Assembly (NCBI GenBank): GCA_037443785.1 | Contig: JBBINR010000002.1 | Span: 62,001 to 126,000 of the forward strand | Direction: 5' to 3' | Source of the DNA: JAQUOA01 sp037443785 | GTDB lineage: Bacteria; Bacteroidota; Ignavibacteria; UBA10030; UBA8401 | DNA length: 64,000 nt | Shown here: positions 1 to 9,628 of the stretch, in pieces | How the letters are laid out: each line of letters begins with the position of its first letter | How positions within the stretch are numbered: the stretch's first letter is position 1 | Notes under the pieces: generated by a model | Databases searched by the model: none | Told to the model about the DNA's origin: nothing | Seen by the model: only the letters and a program-made list of their open reading frames with translations | Position numbers and translations under genes: made by a program

Positions 1-479
1 ACAGCTCGGCAACGGTTTATTTATATTTCAAAGATAAAGATTCAATTCTTTACGCGTTGCAAGCCCAGGGATTTCAAGAATTGTTTAACAGGATGAAAGT
101 TCTCGATGCTGTCAAAAACCCCGCCGAAAAGCTTCGAGCCTGCGGTAAGATTTATTTAGATTTTGCGATGGAAAATAAAGAGTTGTACGATCTAATGTTT
201 ATTATGATGGCCCCGATGAACGCTTTTGAGTGTGCAGAGGAATGGAAACTTGGCAGGCCGTCGTACGAAGTTTTGCAAAATATTGTTGGAGAATGTGTTG
301 CTGAAGGATATATCAAAACAGATAATCCTCAGATTGCATGCCTTTCATTGTGGGCTTTAATGCACGGAGTGGTTTCAATATTTATCAGGAACCGGGCACA
401 AATGATTCCACAAGATCAGCAGGGGAATGTTATTAATGGAATTTTAGATTTTACAATAAAAGAGATTTTGGATAAATAA
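1..479 (+). CDS. TetR family transcriptional regulator (5' end missing)
   Basis: The reading frame is open to the first base of the window, so the start codon and most of the DNA-binding domain lie outside it. The first visible residues (ATVYLYFKDKDSILYAL, about bases 12-62) match the recognition helix and following helix of TetR helix-turn-helix domains. The remaining ~140 residues are an alpha-helical ligand-binding and dimerisation domain of normal length. Such proteins are usually repressors released by a small molecule. The ligand cannot be told from the sequence. It precedes a TonB-dependent receptor gene by about 90 bp on the same strand, so control of that receptor is possible but unproven. 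Confidence 0.85.
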   Translation, partial: SSATVYLYFKDKDSILYALQAQGFQELFNRMKVLDAVKNPAEKLRACGKIYLDFAMENKELYDLMFIMMAPMNAFECAEEWKLGRPSYEVLQNIVGECVAEGYIKTDNPQIACLSLWALMHGVVSIFIRNRAQMIPQDQQGNVINGILDFTIKEILDK

Positions 480-570
480 ATTTTTTTACCTTCACACTAA
501 ACAGTGTTCATTTTTTTAACCAGGTTTAATTTATTTTCACAGATAACACAAATACAATAAAAGGAGATTT

Positions 571-2997
571 ATGAAGAAGATTTTTTGTTTTCCGTTTTGG
601 GTTTTTGCTGCAACATTTATTGTCTTGGCAAATCAATTTTCGTTTGCGTATGAAGGCGGAAAAAACGAACCAGAGCTGCAAACATTTACTGGAACTATTG
701 CCGGAAAAGTAGTTGATAAAGAGACACAACAGCCTCTTCCAAATGTTACTGTACAACTTGTAGGATCATCACTCGGTACTGCAACCGATCTTGACGGAAA
801 ATTCACGATCAAAAACGTTGCAGAGAATATTTACAAGGTGAAATTCAGTTCCGTTGGATATGGGATCCACATCGAAACTGAAATCCGCGTAATTCGAAAT
901 AAAACAACGACAATAAAAGATATCGAATTAAATGAACACGCGGTTGCGAATGATGTGGTGGAAATAACGGCAGGAGCATTTTCGGAAGATAAAGTTTCAA
1001 CACTGACAAATTATTCGTACAGCCGAGAAGAGATTCGAAGAAGTCCAGGAGCAACAGGAGATATTTTCCGCGCAATTGAAACACTTCCAGGAGTTTCCAG
1101 CAGCGGCGGTGAGTTTTCTTCGTTTGCTGTACGCGGTGGAAGTCCGAGAGACAACATTGTTCTCGTCGACAATATTCCGTTTGATAAAGTTTCACATTTC
1201 GACGGCGGAACAGAAGAACAGGAAGCCCAAGGCGGAAGGTTCAGCATATTTACACCTGGATTGATTGACGAAGCAAATTTTCAAGCAGGCGGATTTTCAG
1301 CAAAATACGGGGGAAAAAATGCATCCTTTGTTGATTTGAAAATTAAAGAAGGCAATAAAGAATCGTTTACGATGAATGGGTCGTACGATATTCTTGGGTG
1401 GGAAGTTAACTACGATGGGCCCAGTTATATAGGGAAAAATACTTCAGTTATGTTTTCTGCCCGCCATCAAGATTTTAAAACCGTGTTAGGTATCATGGAT
1501 CAAAAAGATTTGGGGCACCCGTACTTCACTGATATTATTGCCAAAACAACAACAGAACTCGATTCAAAAAATAAAATTTCAATTCTTGGAATTTACTCTC
1601 CCGATTTTTTTGAACGGACAATAGAAAACGTCTATGAAATCAAAGACAACAATTATGATAACAATCTGGCGAAGGGAACTGACACAAAATATCTTCTGGG
1701 AATAAACTGGAGAACTCTCACCAGTGAATCGAGTTTCCTTGAAAATACATTGTATTATAGAGGTGATGATGCAGATTTTTCACGAAGTAATTCATATGTC
1801 TATCCTGTAAATGGAGCAGTCCCTGCCAAAAAAGACGCGTATGTTCGCAACAATTATTACACATGGACTGATAATGAAAAAGAACTTGGAGTAAAATCAC
1901 AATTTACTACAAATCCAACTGCAGCATTAACGCTTACCAGCGGGTTTCAGGTAAACCGGACGAGTTTCAGTTTTAAGTCTAAACAAATCGACGCAGAAAC
2001 GTTGTATACATTCGATAAAAACGATTTCCGTCCCGATCCGTCAAAATATTTTATCGTAATTGATCCATCGTACATTAACAGTTCAGTTTCGTCAGCAAAA
2101 ATTGCAGGAGCGGTATTTACCGATCTCAATTATTCACTAACGGAAAAACTCATGATTGTGCCGGGGGTTCGCTATGAATATAGTGAGTTCAACAAAAACA
2201 GTTATGTCTCTCCTCGCATCAGCGCCCGCTATCAGTTAACTGAAAATACAAAGTTATCGGCCGCGACAGGTGTGTATTACCAACCGATTGAGCTTCGCAC
2301 AATTTCAGAAGACTATAGAAATGCATTTCTTGGAAATGAACGTGCTGTGCATTATATCGTTGGATTAACCTCGTATCTCAGCGACGATATTAAATTAACA
2401 ACCGAAGTATACTACAAAGATTTATCCAATCTTATTGTTAAAACCGACCGCACATCGCAATTACGAAAGAATGGCGGAAGCGGTAATGCGCGGGGAATTG
2501 ATCTAAGTTTAGTTAAAAAGTTTGTTGATAAATGGTATGGACAAATTAATTATTCTTTTTCTGTAAGCAGAAGAAATGATAACGACGGATTGGGAGAATA
2601 TAATTCTGATTTCGACCAGCCGAATATTGTAAATATTTTATTTGGGTATGAATTCAATGATGAATGGTCGTTTTCAACGAAATGGAAGTATGCATCGGGG
2701 CGCCCTAAGGATTCTTACATTGTTCACGCAAATATTCTCAATGATCCGTCGGCACCGCGGTACTCAAAAGAAATTACCGGAAATAATACAGAACGTTTGC
2801 AGGCATTTCATACGTTAAATCTTCGTATCGATTACAGAAAGCAATTCGATCATTTTGCAATCGTGGCATTTCTCGATATCCTCGATCTCTATAATCGTTT
2901 GAATGTGAACGAAGAGCGGTTTATCGAAACGACAGGGAAAGTGTCCGAAAAAGGGTTTAAAATGATTCCCTCATTTGGTTTTAAATTAGAATATTAA
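571..2997 (+). CDS. TonB-dependent receptor with carboxypeptidase-regulatory-like domain
   Basis: 808-residue outer-membrane transporter. It has a hydrophobic signal peptide (residues ~1-26), then a CarboxypepD_reg-like beta-sandwich (~40-125, with GKVVDKETQQPLPNVTV), a plug domain (~140-260, with LPGVSSSGGEFSSFAVRGG) and a C-terminal 22-strand-type beta-barrel. Proteins of this class import ligands across the outer membrane using TonB energy. No SusD partner is adjacent, so it is not a classic SusCD pair. The substrate is unknown. The start is supported by AAAGGAG five bases upstream. A terminator-like hairpin follows, so it is probably transcribed separately from the second receptor. Confidence 0.9.
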   Translation: MKKIFCFPFWVFAATFIVLANQFSFAYEGGKNEPELQTFTGTIAGKVVDKETQQPLPNVTVQLVGSSLGTATDLDGKFTIKNVAENIYKVKFSSVGYGIHIETEIRVIRNKTTTIKDIELNEHAVANDVVEITAGAFSEDKVSTLTNYSYSREEIRRSPGATGDIFRAIETLPGVSSSGGEFSSFAVRGGSPRDNIVLVDNIPFDKVSHFDGGTEEQEAQGGRFSIFTPGLIDEANFQAGGFSAKYGGKNASFVDLKIKEGNKESFTMNGSYDILGWEVNYDGPSYIGKNTSVMFSARHQDFKTVLGIMDQKDLGHPYFTDIIAKTTTELDSKNKISILGIYSPDFFERTIENVYEIKDNNYDNNLAKGTDTKYLLGINWRTLTSESSFLENTLYYRGDDADFSRSNSYVYPVNGAVPAKKDAYVRNNYYTWTDNEKELGVKSQFTTNPTAALTLTSGFQVNRTSFSFKSKQIDAETLYTFDKNDFRPDPSKYFIVIDPSYINSSVSSAKIAGAVFTDLNYSLTEKLMIVPGVRYEYSEFNKNSYVSPRISARYQLTENTKLSAATGVYYQPIELRTISEDYRNAFLGNERAVHYIVGLTSYLSDDIKLTTEVYYKDLSNLIVKTDRTSQLRKNGGSGNARGIDLSLVKKFVDKWYGQINYSFSVSRRNDNDGLGEYNSDFDQPNIVNILFGYEFNDEWSFSTKWKYASGRPKDSYIVHANILNDPSAPRYSKEITGNNTERLQAFHTLNLRIDYRKQFDHFAIVAFLDILDLYNRLNVNEERFIETTGKVSEKGFKMIPSFGFKLEY

Positions 2998-3034
2998 AAA
3001 CATTTCTGCTTACCGCAGTTTTCTTTGCACCGTT

Positions 3035-3065
3035 CAGGGCAAACAGCAATGTTTGCCCTGTTTTA
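3035..3065 (+). terminator. Intrinsic terminator after the first TonB-dependent receptor
   Basis: A perfect 10-bp inverted repeat (CAGGGCAAAC / GTTTGCCCTG) around a 6-base loop is followed by TTTT. It lies 38 bp after the receptor stop codon. Confidence 0.8.
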
Positions 3066-3191
3066 CGGTTTTCTATTCAATTTATCAACGTGTCAAATTA
3101 TTGAAATCTTGAAAGTTTTTTTTCGTAAATTTTAAATGAAAAAATTATTGTCGTATTCCCCGCCGCCGTAGCTTTTATAAAAGTTTATCAC

Positions 3192-5732
3192 ATGAAAATT
3201 CTATCAACGCTTCTTTTTACTTTCACTCTCCTCTTTTCAGAAAATTCCTCCAAAGATCAAAAAAGTGGATCAATTTCCGGACAAGTAATCGATGGAACCA
3301 CTCAGCAACCGCTTGTTGGTTCTAATATTATTCTTGTTGAACGATCGGAAATCGGCATTGTCGCTGATGAAAAAGGAAATTTCATTTTAAAAAATATTCC
3401 CGTTGGCGAGTATAGTGTACGTGCAACGTTGATTGGTTTTCAAGGTGTCGTTTTGACGAATGTTGTTGTTTCAACAGGCAGAAGCACCAAAATAAAAATT
3501 AGAATGTATGAAGAAGCAGTGTCCGTAGGTGAAATTGTCGTTCAAGCAGATTATTTTTCGAGCGAAGGAAGTATTAGTCCAATTTCTGCTGTTGGGCTTA
3601 ACGGTGCAGAAGTAAAACGCTCACCGGGATCAAATCAAGATATGCAGCGCATTGTGCAAAATCTTCCCGGTGTTGCAAACGGCAATGATCAAACCAACGA
3701 ACTCATTGTGCGCGGCGGCGCTCCGGATGAAAATTTAACCGTAATGGATTATATTGAAATTCCTTCGACCAATCACTATCCCAATCAATTTAATTCCGGC
3801 GGTCCGATTAATATGGTAAATGTCGACATGATTGAAGATCTTCGATTTTCTACCGGTGCGTTTACCGCTAATTATGGAGACAAACTTTCCTCGGTAATGG
3901 ATATTTCACTGCGAGAAGGAGACAAGCAGCGAACACTTTCCGGTCAAGCAGGATTTAATATGGCGGGAATTGGAACATTGCTTGAAGGAGGGTTCTCCAA
4001 TGGAAAAGGATCGTGGATGTTTTCTGCCAGACAAAGTCTTTTGGAGGTCGCCGATAAAATTGTAGGTTTGTCGTCCATTGGACTGACGGCAATTCCCAAA
4101 TACAACGACATTCAATTTAAAACGACGTTTGATTTTTCTCCTTCTCAAAAATTACTTATCAACGGATTGTGGGCAGATGATAAAATTTTATTTGAAGGAA
4201 AGCCCGATACAAAGAACGCTCAAAAAATTTATAGAAAAGATACTTCGGGTGTAGAGACGATTAATTTTAACAGCAGACAATATGCGTTAGGTGTCAGTCT
4301 AAAAACATTGTGGGGAATAGAAGGGTACTCCGTGCTTTCTTTGTACACCCTAAGCAATATTTACCATGTCAATGTCGACGAGCAGTTCACCTACCGTGAG
4401 TACGATTCTGAAGGAAAAGTAAAAATATATTCGGCGCTGAGCAGTTACCCGGTCTACCAAAATGATTCAGATGAACGATTGTTGGTAGCAAAATATGATG
4501 CCGTGTGGGTTCCGCATTCTACCCACGAATTAAATATCGGTGCCCGCATCGGCACGAATACCTTTTTTAAGAATAATATTTTTTTCAACAGCGATACACT
4601 TCGCTATGATTTTGCTCGAAACGGCGTTTGGGATGATACATCTACATTTTATAATGTACGCGCTCAATTTTCATTAAAGAATTACAGCCAATATAAAGTT
4701 GGTGTTTACCTCAGCGATAACATACATCTATCGTCAACCTTATCGGCATTAGTTGGTTTGCGATACGACTATTTTACATATTCGCATCAAAAAGAAGTTG
4801 CCCCTCGACTTGCAATTTCGTACGAAGTTCAGCCAGCACTCACGAAAATAAATTTTGCCTATGGAGAATACTATCAAACATTACCATATCCTTTTTACGG
4901 TGATTTCCTTTTAACGGATAAGAATAGATATCTCTCTGACAGTCATGCGCGGCATTTTGTAGCGGGGGTTGAACATATTTTAGATGACGGGTTGAAAGGG
5001 AGCGTAGAAGCATATTATAAGAAATATAATCAATTACCTGTTAATGAGGAATTTATTTACTCTGCTAACAAAGCGTTTCGTTCTGATAAACTCATGAGTG
5101 TCGGCAGACGAACGGCAAAGGGAATAGATTTTTTTCTTCAGCAAAAGCAAGTTACAGATTTTTACGGAACATTGAGCTTTACATATTCCAAAACAACGGA
5201 AGAAGATCCGCGATTGAATTTAACGGGATTCACTCCGATTAATTCCGGATCGTATCCCTCAGCGTATGATTATCCGTATTTATTCACTCTTGTTGCAGGA
5301 AAAATTCTAAAGGATATTCGGAAAACATTGAATACTACACCGTTTTATATCAAATACCCGGCAATGATTTTACCTTTTTCGGATGATATGGAAGTAAGCC
5401 TTCGATTTCGTTATGCATCAGGAAAGCCATATACGCCAAAAGTATTCAATCGGTATGAGCAAAAACGTATCGGCAATGTAACATGGTCAAATGGAGTGTG
5501 GAGTGACGGCGGAGATATTAATTCAGCACGCTTTGCAGATTATCAGCGGCTCGATGTTCAATGGCTAAGCCGATGGCATAGCGACAGTTATAATGTGGTG
5601 GTGTTTATCGCAATTGAAAATATTTATAATCGAAAAAATATCGCAGGCATTCAATATAACAGTGACGGAACGAGTGACATCATTTATCAGTACGCATTTT
5701 TTCCTGTCGGCGGCGTGAACGTGGAATTTTGA
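3192..5732 (+). CDS. TonB-dependent receptor with carboxypeptidase-regulatory-like domain (second copy)
   Basis: 846-residue outer-membrane receptor with the same architecture as its upstream neighbour: short signal peptide (1-16), CarboxypepD_reg-like domain (~27-105, with SGQVIDGTTQQPLVGSNII), plug (~125-240, with LPGVANGNDQTNELIVRGG) and a beta-barrel ending near the C-terminus. The two are diverged paralogues in tandem: both keep the RSPGxxxDxxR...LPGV plug signature but the barrels differ widely, which suggests different ligands. No strong Shine-Dalgarno precedes the ATG. An 11-codon reading frame ending in three proline codons lies 20 bp upstream (see findings). A strong terminator follows. 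Confidence 0.9.
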   Translation: MKILSTLLFTFTLLFSENSSKDQKSGSISGQVIDGTTQQPLVGSNIILVERSEIGIVADEKGNFILKNIPVGEYSVRATLIGFQGVVLTNVVVSTGRSTKIKIRMYEEAVSVGEIVVQADYFSSEGSISPISAVGLNGAEVKRSPGSNQDMQRIVQNLPGVANGNDQTNELIVRGGAPDENLTVMDYIEIPSTNHYPNQFNSGGPINMVNVDMIEDLRFSTGAFTANYGDKLSSVMDISLREGDKQRTLSGQAGFNMAGIGTLLEGGFSNGKGSWMFSARQSLLEVADKIVGLSSIGLTAIPKYNDIQFKTTFDFSPSQKLLINGLWADDKILFEGKPDTKNAQKIYRKDTSGVETINFNSRQYALGVSLKTLWGIEGYSVLSLYTLSNIYHVNVDEQFTYREYDSEGKVKIYSALSSYPVYQNDSDERLLVAKYDAVWVPHSTHELNIGARIGTNTFFKNNIFFNSDTLRYDFARNGVWDDTSTFYNVRAQFSLKNYSQYKVGVYLSDNIHLSSTLSALVGLRYDYFTYSHQKEVAPRLAISYEVQPALTKINFAYGEYYQTLPYPFYGDFLLTDKNRYLSDSHARHFVAGVEHILDDGLKGSVEAYYKKYNQLPVNEEFIYSANKAFRSDKLMSVGRRTAKGIDFFLQQKQVTDFYGTLSFTYSKTTEEDPRLNLTGFTPINSGSYPSAYDYPYLFTLVAGKILKDIRKTLNTTPFYIKYPAMILPFSDDMEVSLRFRYASGKPYTPKVFNRYEQKRIGNVTWSNGVWSDGGDINSARFADYQRLDVQWLSRWHSDSYNVVVFIAIENIYNRKNIAGIQYNSDGTSDIIYQYAFFPVGGVNVEF

Positions 5733-5749
5733 TGTAGAAAAACTTGATT

Positions 5750-5789
5750 AAAAAATCCTCGGCGCTCAGTTTGCGTCGAGGATTTTTTA
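5750..5789. terminator. Bidirectional intrinsic terminator between convergent genes
   Basis: AAAAAATCCTCG and CGAGGATTTTTT form a 12-bp perfect stem with A/T tracts on both sides. It can therefore end transcription of the receptor gene (plus) and of the DUF3078 gene (minus). Confidence 0.88.
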
Positions 5790-5806
5790 ATTTGATTGAA
5801 TTACGC

Positions 5807-6628
5807 TTACAATAAGGCGTACACAATTCCAAGGGCGAGTACTTCTTTTACCTGAGTTTGCGGCGCAACATTGGCATTATTGATGAGTTGCACATTGAGT
5901 GTTACCGACACAATTTTGCTCACTTTTGCAGTCAGCATGTTGTCACTCCGGACAATCACCACATCGAGTTGATTAAATCCCGCAAACATTTCGAGTTTCG
6001 ATGTAAAAAGAAGATTTTCTTCAAAAGAAAATTCTGCATCGGTTATGGATTCGAGACCGCCTTCAGTTTTGTTGTTTTCAATGTAGCCTGACTTTGACCG
6101 CACTTCCCGCAATGCGGCACCAAAACGTGTTTTCACTTGAGCGAATGGTTGGTATCCGACACCAACTGATTGTTGCAAATACGCCGGCGCCCATAAACGT
6201 GAGACAATAGATTTCGTATTCAAGACATCATCATATTTATATCCGACATCAAATTGTGTTTTAAGGGAAGCGGAAGCGTACGGATTAACGTACGTTCCTA
6301 ACTTGTATGTTAAGACACTTTCAAATTCAAGCTTGTCTTCAGTTTTACGAAGAGGTTTTGATCCCAACCGAGTTTGTCCGTACGCAAGCTTGTACGAGTT
6401 AGACCAATTGGTGAATTCTACATCTCGAATAGATTTTCCTTCGACGACAGCACTATAAGAAAGAGCATTTTCACCACCTTGCGCCCAATTTGTGTACGAC
6501 ATTTGTGTTGCCGTGATTCCTGCAACAAGATTATGTTTCCACGATGACGATGGAGGCAGGCTGTCATTTGTTTGAGCAAAAATTTGTGTGCTGCTACAAA
6601 AAAGAATTATCGTGAAAATTTTTTTCAT
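5807..6628 (-). CDS. DUF3078 domain-containing protein
   Basis: 273 residues beginning with a signal peptide (MKKIFTIILFCSSTQIFAQ). The mature part has the signature NWAQGGENALSY near its N-terminus and alternating hydrophobic/polar strands, as in the DUF3078 family of Bacteroidota-type outer-membrane proteins, whose function is unknown. The frame is open for another 90 codons upstream, but the internal ATG at 6628 is preferred because a signal peptide starts there and GCGAGG precedes it. It converges on the upstream receptor gene through a shared terminator. Confidence 0.8.
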   Translation of the reverse strand: MKKIFTIILFCSSTQIFAQTNDSLPPSSSWKHNLVAGITATQMSYTNWAQGGENALSYSAVVEGKSIRDVEFTNWSNSYKLAYGQTRLGSKPLRKTEDKLEFESVLTYKLGTYVNPYASASLKTQFDVGYKYDDVLNTKSIVSRLWAPAYLQQSVGVGYQPFAQVKTRFGAALREVRSKSGYIENNKTEGGLESITDAEFSFEENLLFTSKLEMFAGFNQLDVVIVRSDNMLTAKVSKIVSVTLNVQLINNANVAPQTQVKEVLALGIVYALL

Positions 6629-6763
6629 AAGAGCCTCGCTGGTTGTAATTGGAAGAACGGGCGTATGGTATTTTGGCATTACCAATGTTGGAAGTGATGC
6701 AAGAGAGTAAATAAATATTAGTAAATATGAAATATGAAAAATAAAATTCTTTTGCGCTTTAAA

Positions 6764-6796
6764 ATAAAAAACCTTCTGCAGTTCTTGCAGAAGGTT
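6764..6796 (-). terminator. Intrinsic terminator of the cold-shock gene
   Basis: On the minus strand ACCTTCTGCA / TGCAGAAGGT forms a 10-bp stem with a 5-base loop, followed by TTTTTTATTTT. It starts about 25 bp after the cold-shock stop codon. Confidence 0.88.
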
Positions 6797-6821
6797 TGTG
6801 GTCGCAAACAGTAGAGAAAGC

Positions 6822-7022
6822 TTATGCTTTCGAAACTTTTGCCGCTTGGAGGCCCTTAGGTCCTTTTTCAACTTCAAATTGGACTTTCTCGCCCTCATTC
6901 AGCGTTTTGTAACCGTCGCCAACAATCGACTTATAGTGTACAAATACATCTTCACCGCTTTCACGGGAGATGAATCCGTACCCTTTAGCATTGTTGAACC
7001 ATTTTACGGTTCCTGTTTCCAT
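6822..7022 (-). CDS. csp: Cold-shock protein (CspA family)
   Basis: 66-residue single cold-shock domain, the usual length. Both RNA-binding motifs are visible: RNP1 (KGYGFI) and RNP2 (VFVHY). These small cytoplasmic proteins bind single-stranded RNA/DNA and act as RNA chaperones. The frame extends 33 codons upstream, but METGTVKWFNNAKGYGFI is the normal family N-terminus and AAGGAG sits 6 bases before its ATG. The ~200 bp upstream on the minus strand hold no gene and may be a long untranslated leader, as is common for cold-shock genes. That is inferred. Confidence 0.95.
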   Translation of the reverse strand: METGTVKWFNNAKGYGFISRESGEDVFVHYKSIVGDGYKTLNEGEKVQFEVEKGPKGLQAAKVSKA

Positions 7023-7361
7023 GAGTACTCCTTGGAGATGTTTCAAAAAAACCTCACTGAACTGGAAATCCAGCAAGGGTACAGCCGGCATTGGTGCCAC
7101 TTTAACGCATCTCACCATCATTTGAGATTTTGTGCTTGCCGATCCTCAGTGTAGGGAGGTCCCTTTGAAAGATCAGGAGCGAACTCATACCCGCTATTTG
7201 CATGCGGGGCATTACAAGTGCATCAACGGTGTACTGTTAATTGCGATTACAAAATAGATGGTTTACCAGAAAGACGCAAGAAATATTTTCGTTATGTGAT
7301 TGGCAATATCATACAATTATCACCAAACCTAAAAAATTAAGGGTGCAAAATCATTGTGAAT
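7023..7361. other. Intergenic region upstream of the cold-shock gene
   Basis: 339 bp without a supportable gene. It contains the ribosome-binding site and probable leader of the minus-strand cold-shock gene. A short stem (CCCGC / GCGGG around an ATGCAAATA loop, ~7190-7220) can be drawn. I see no confident promoter and no clear terminator for the ammonium transporter gene that ends at 7362. Confidence 0.5.
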
Positions 7362-8657
7362 TTACAGCGTATATCCGCTCTCGCCGTGCTGGCTTACATC
7401 CATTCCTTCCATCTCATTTTCACTGCTTAATCGCAAGCCAATCGTTTTATCAAGCACTTTTAGTAGAAACCAACTGACGATAAACGAATATCCTATGGCA
7501 ACTCCAATACTGATGAGTTGTGCACCAAATAATTTTGCATTACCGTAGAGCAAACCATCCGAGCCTGCTGCGTTAATTGCAGTCGATGCAAAGATTCCTG
7601 TGGCAATTGCGCCAAATGTTCCGCCGACTCCATGAACACCGACGGCATCAAGCGAATCATCATATCCAAATTTCATTTTAAGACTAATTCCATAATAACA
7701 CACCGCACCGGCAATTAATCCGATGATTAAAGCCGCCATCGGTCCGACAAATCCTGATGCCGGGGTAATCGCAACAAGTCCGGCAACAGAACCGGAAATT
7801 GCACCGAGCACAGTCGGCTGGCCTCTGTGTTTCCATTCAACGAGCATCCACGAAAGTGTTGCTGAAGCCGCTGCGATATGTGTAACAACAAATGCTGAGG
7901 TTGCGAGTGCACCCGATGCAACGGCGCTTCCAGCATTGAATCCAAACCATCCGAACCACAACAACGAAGCACCAAGAATTGTCATCGTGAGATTGTGCGG
8001 CGGTGTAAGATCCGTTCCGTATCCACGACGTTTGCCTAAAATGAGTGCAGCAGCAAGAGCTGTTGCACCAGAAGAAATGTGAACAACAAGCCCACCGGCA
8101 AAATCAAGTGCTCCAAGATTGCGCAGCCATCCGCCAACTCCCCAAACCCAATGTGCCAGCGGAACGTAAACGATCGAAGACCACAGAATCAAAAAAATTA
8201 AATAGGCTTTAAATTTCATCCGTTCTGCGACTGCACCGGTGATGAGCGCAGGAGTGATGATCGCAAACATCATTTGAAACAACATGAACAATTGATGAGG
8301 AATTGTTGCCGCATAATTTGGGTTTGGTTCAAGACCAACGTTGTGCAGTCCAATCCAATCGAATCCGCCGATGATGCCGTTATGTGATGGTGAAAATGCG
8401 AGACTGTATCCGTACAAAACCCAGATTATCGTAATGATGCTCAGGGAAATAAAACTTTGCATGATTGTACCGAGAACATTTTTCTTTCGAACCATTCCTC
8501 CATAAAAGAGAGCAAGTCCCGGCGTCATCAACATGACGAACGCTGTTGCCACCAACATCCACGTTGTGTCGCCGGTATCGACCTTTGGTGCATCTTGTGA
8601 AAAAGCAGCACTTGACATGAGAATAAGAACGAAAAAAATATTTAAAACACGTTTCAT
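7362..8657 (-). CDS. amt: Ammonium transporter (Amt family)
   Basis: 431 residues: a cleavable signal peptide (MKRVLNIFFVLILMSSAAFS), then 11 predicted membrane helices. It keeps the two pore histidines of Amt/Rh channels (H193 in VVHISSG, H342 in VGVHGVGG) and the GAVAERMKF segment. It conducts ammonium across the inner membrane and is normally shut by PII. The PII gene lies 28 bp upstream, the classic glnK-amtB order. The frame is open for 26 codons further upstream into the PII gene, but the chosen ATG starts the signal peptide and has AAGGA before it. This is the second and shorter Amt of the operon. Confidence 0.93.
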   Translation of the reverse strand: MKRVLNIFFVLILMSSAAFSQDAPKVDTGDTTWMLVATAFVMLMTPGLALFYGGMVRKKNVLGTIMQSFISLSIITIIWVLYGYSLAFSPSHNGIIGGFDWIGLHNVGLEPNPNYAATIPHQLFMLFQMMFAIITPALITGAVAERMKFKAYLIFLILWSSIVYVPLAHWVWGVGGWLRNLGALDFAGGLVVHISSGATALAAALILGKRRGYGTDLTPPHNLTMTILGASLLWFGWFGFNAGSAVASGALATSAFVVTHIAAASATLSWMLVEWKHRGQPTVLGAISGSVAGLVAITPASGFVGPMAALIIGLIAGAVCYYGISLKMKFGYDDSLDAVGVHGVGGTFGAIATGIFASTAINAAGSDGLLYGNAKLFGAQLISIGVAIGYSFIVSWFLLKVLDKTIGLRLSSENEMEGMDVSQHGESGYTL

Positions 8658-8685
8658 CGTAGATGATCCTTGAGATGTTTTGTTA

Positions 8686-9024
8686 TTAAACAGCATCTTC
8701 ACCGGTTTCCTCTGTGCGGACTCGGATGACTTCATTCACAGTAGAAATAAAAATTTTGCCGTCGCCTACTTCGCCGGTTTTGGCATATTGCAAAACTTTA
8801 CTTACGGCTTTGTCGGTGTCAGCATCGGAACAAACGAGTTCAATTTTTACTTTTGGCAGAAAGTTGATGGTGTATTCGGAGCCGCGATAGATTTCGCTGT
8901 GTCCCATTTGCCTGCCGTACCCCTTTACTTCAGTTACTGTTAATCCGCGAAAGCCGACTTCCTGAAGGGCTTCACGGACTTCATCCAATTTATGCGGACG
9001 GATTATTGCTTCAATTTTTTTCAT
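8686..9024 (-). CDS. glnK: PII nitrogen regulatory protein (second copy)
   Basis: 112 residues, the standard PII length. The T-loop is intact, including Y46 and the uridylylation-type Y51 (EIYRGSEY), as is the B-loop TGEVGDGKIF. PII trimers bind ATP/ADP and 2-oxoglutarate and block Amt channels or regulate nitrogen enzymes. It lies 28 bp before an Amt gene, so it is functionally GlnK-like. Residues 24-61 are identical to the other PII in this operon, while the codons differ at many third positions. The two diverge after residue 62. GAGGAG precedes the start. Confidence 0.95.
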   Translation of the reverse strand: MKKIEAIIRPHKLDEVREALQEVGFRGLTVTEVKGYGRQMGHSEIYRGSEYTINFLPKVKIELVCSDADTDKAVSKVLQYAKTGEVGDGKIFISTVNEVIRVRTEETGEDAV

Positions 9025-9216
9025 AACTCCTCTGACAATTTTAATATAAAGATATTTGATTGGGATGAATAAAAATAACCATGTACGGGCTGACTATCAA
9101 TAGCAAAAGAAGAGAGATTTATCTCCGAAGAAGTTGAAAATAAAATAACACCCCTGATGTGTTTTATCACCAAGCAAGGATGTTATTTGAATTGTTGTAT
9201 ACCGTAACAGAAGAAA

Positions 9217-9543
9217 TTACAAGATGCTGTGGTAAATGTTATTACGCGTCCGTAAATACTGTAAAAATGTTAAACCATATCCAATCACGACTCCCGCGGA
9301 GATGAGCCATTGTGTCGTTTCGTTTTCAAAAAGCACCGGACAAATTATTTGAATTGCCAATAATGAAAGAATAAGGTAAGCAACTCGTCGGAATGAACCG
9401 GGCATTACACTCCATCCGCTATTCAAGTTCCCCATATTTTGTTTTTGTGTATTTTGTTCAAGTGCTTTTCGTTGAATGACCCCAAATGCTAAACCGATTG
9501 CTATTCCGAGTGCAATTGATCCGAGAGTTATAAGTATCGTCAT
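9217..9543 (-). CDS. Small membrane protein between the two PII-Amt modules
   Basis: 108 residues with three hydrophobic segments (about 3-22, 52-72 and 80-97) and a polar stretch (28-45). I do not recognise a family. It lies 85 bp downstream of the long Amt gene and 192 bp upstream of the second PII gene, on the same strand, so it is probably co-transcribed with the ammonium-uptake genes. A role in Amt assembly or regulation is only a guess from position. Confidence 0.6.
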   Translation of the reverse strand: MTILITLGSIALGIAIGLAFGVIQRKALEQNTQKQNMGNLNSGWSVMPGSFRRVAYLILSLLAIQIICPVLFENETTQWLISAGVVIGYGLTFLQYLRTRNNIYHSIL

Positions 9544-9586
9544 ATATTTTTCCTTTTATTGTTATTTGCAGTTCGATTAATTAGAG

Positions 9587-9615
9587 CTATGCAGGAAAAT
9601 AAATCCCTGCATAGT
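9587..9615 (-). terminator. Hairpin after the first amt gene (possible weak terminator or processing site)
   Basis: CTATGCAGG / CCTGCATAG forms a 9-bp perfect stem with a 9-base loop, 14 bp past the amt stop codon. The following bases on the minus strand (CTCTAATTAATC) are only loosely U-rich. Partial termination or mRNA processing inside the operon is more likely than full termination. Confidence 0.45.
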
Positions 9616-9628
9616 TAAATACCATTTA

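Noticed and set aside
571..5732. Classic SusC/SusD nutrient-uptake pair
   Set aside because: Both genes encode TonB-dependent receptors. No SusD-like lipoprotein is adjacent.
6629..6898. N-terminal extension of 90 codons on the DUF3078 gene
   Set aside because: The frame is open, but it runs across the cold-shock terminator and gene, and the real signal peptide starts at the internal ATG at 6628.
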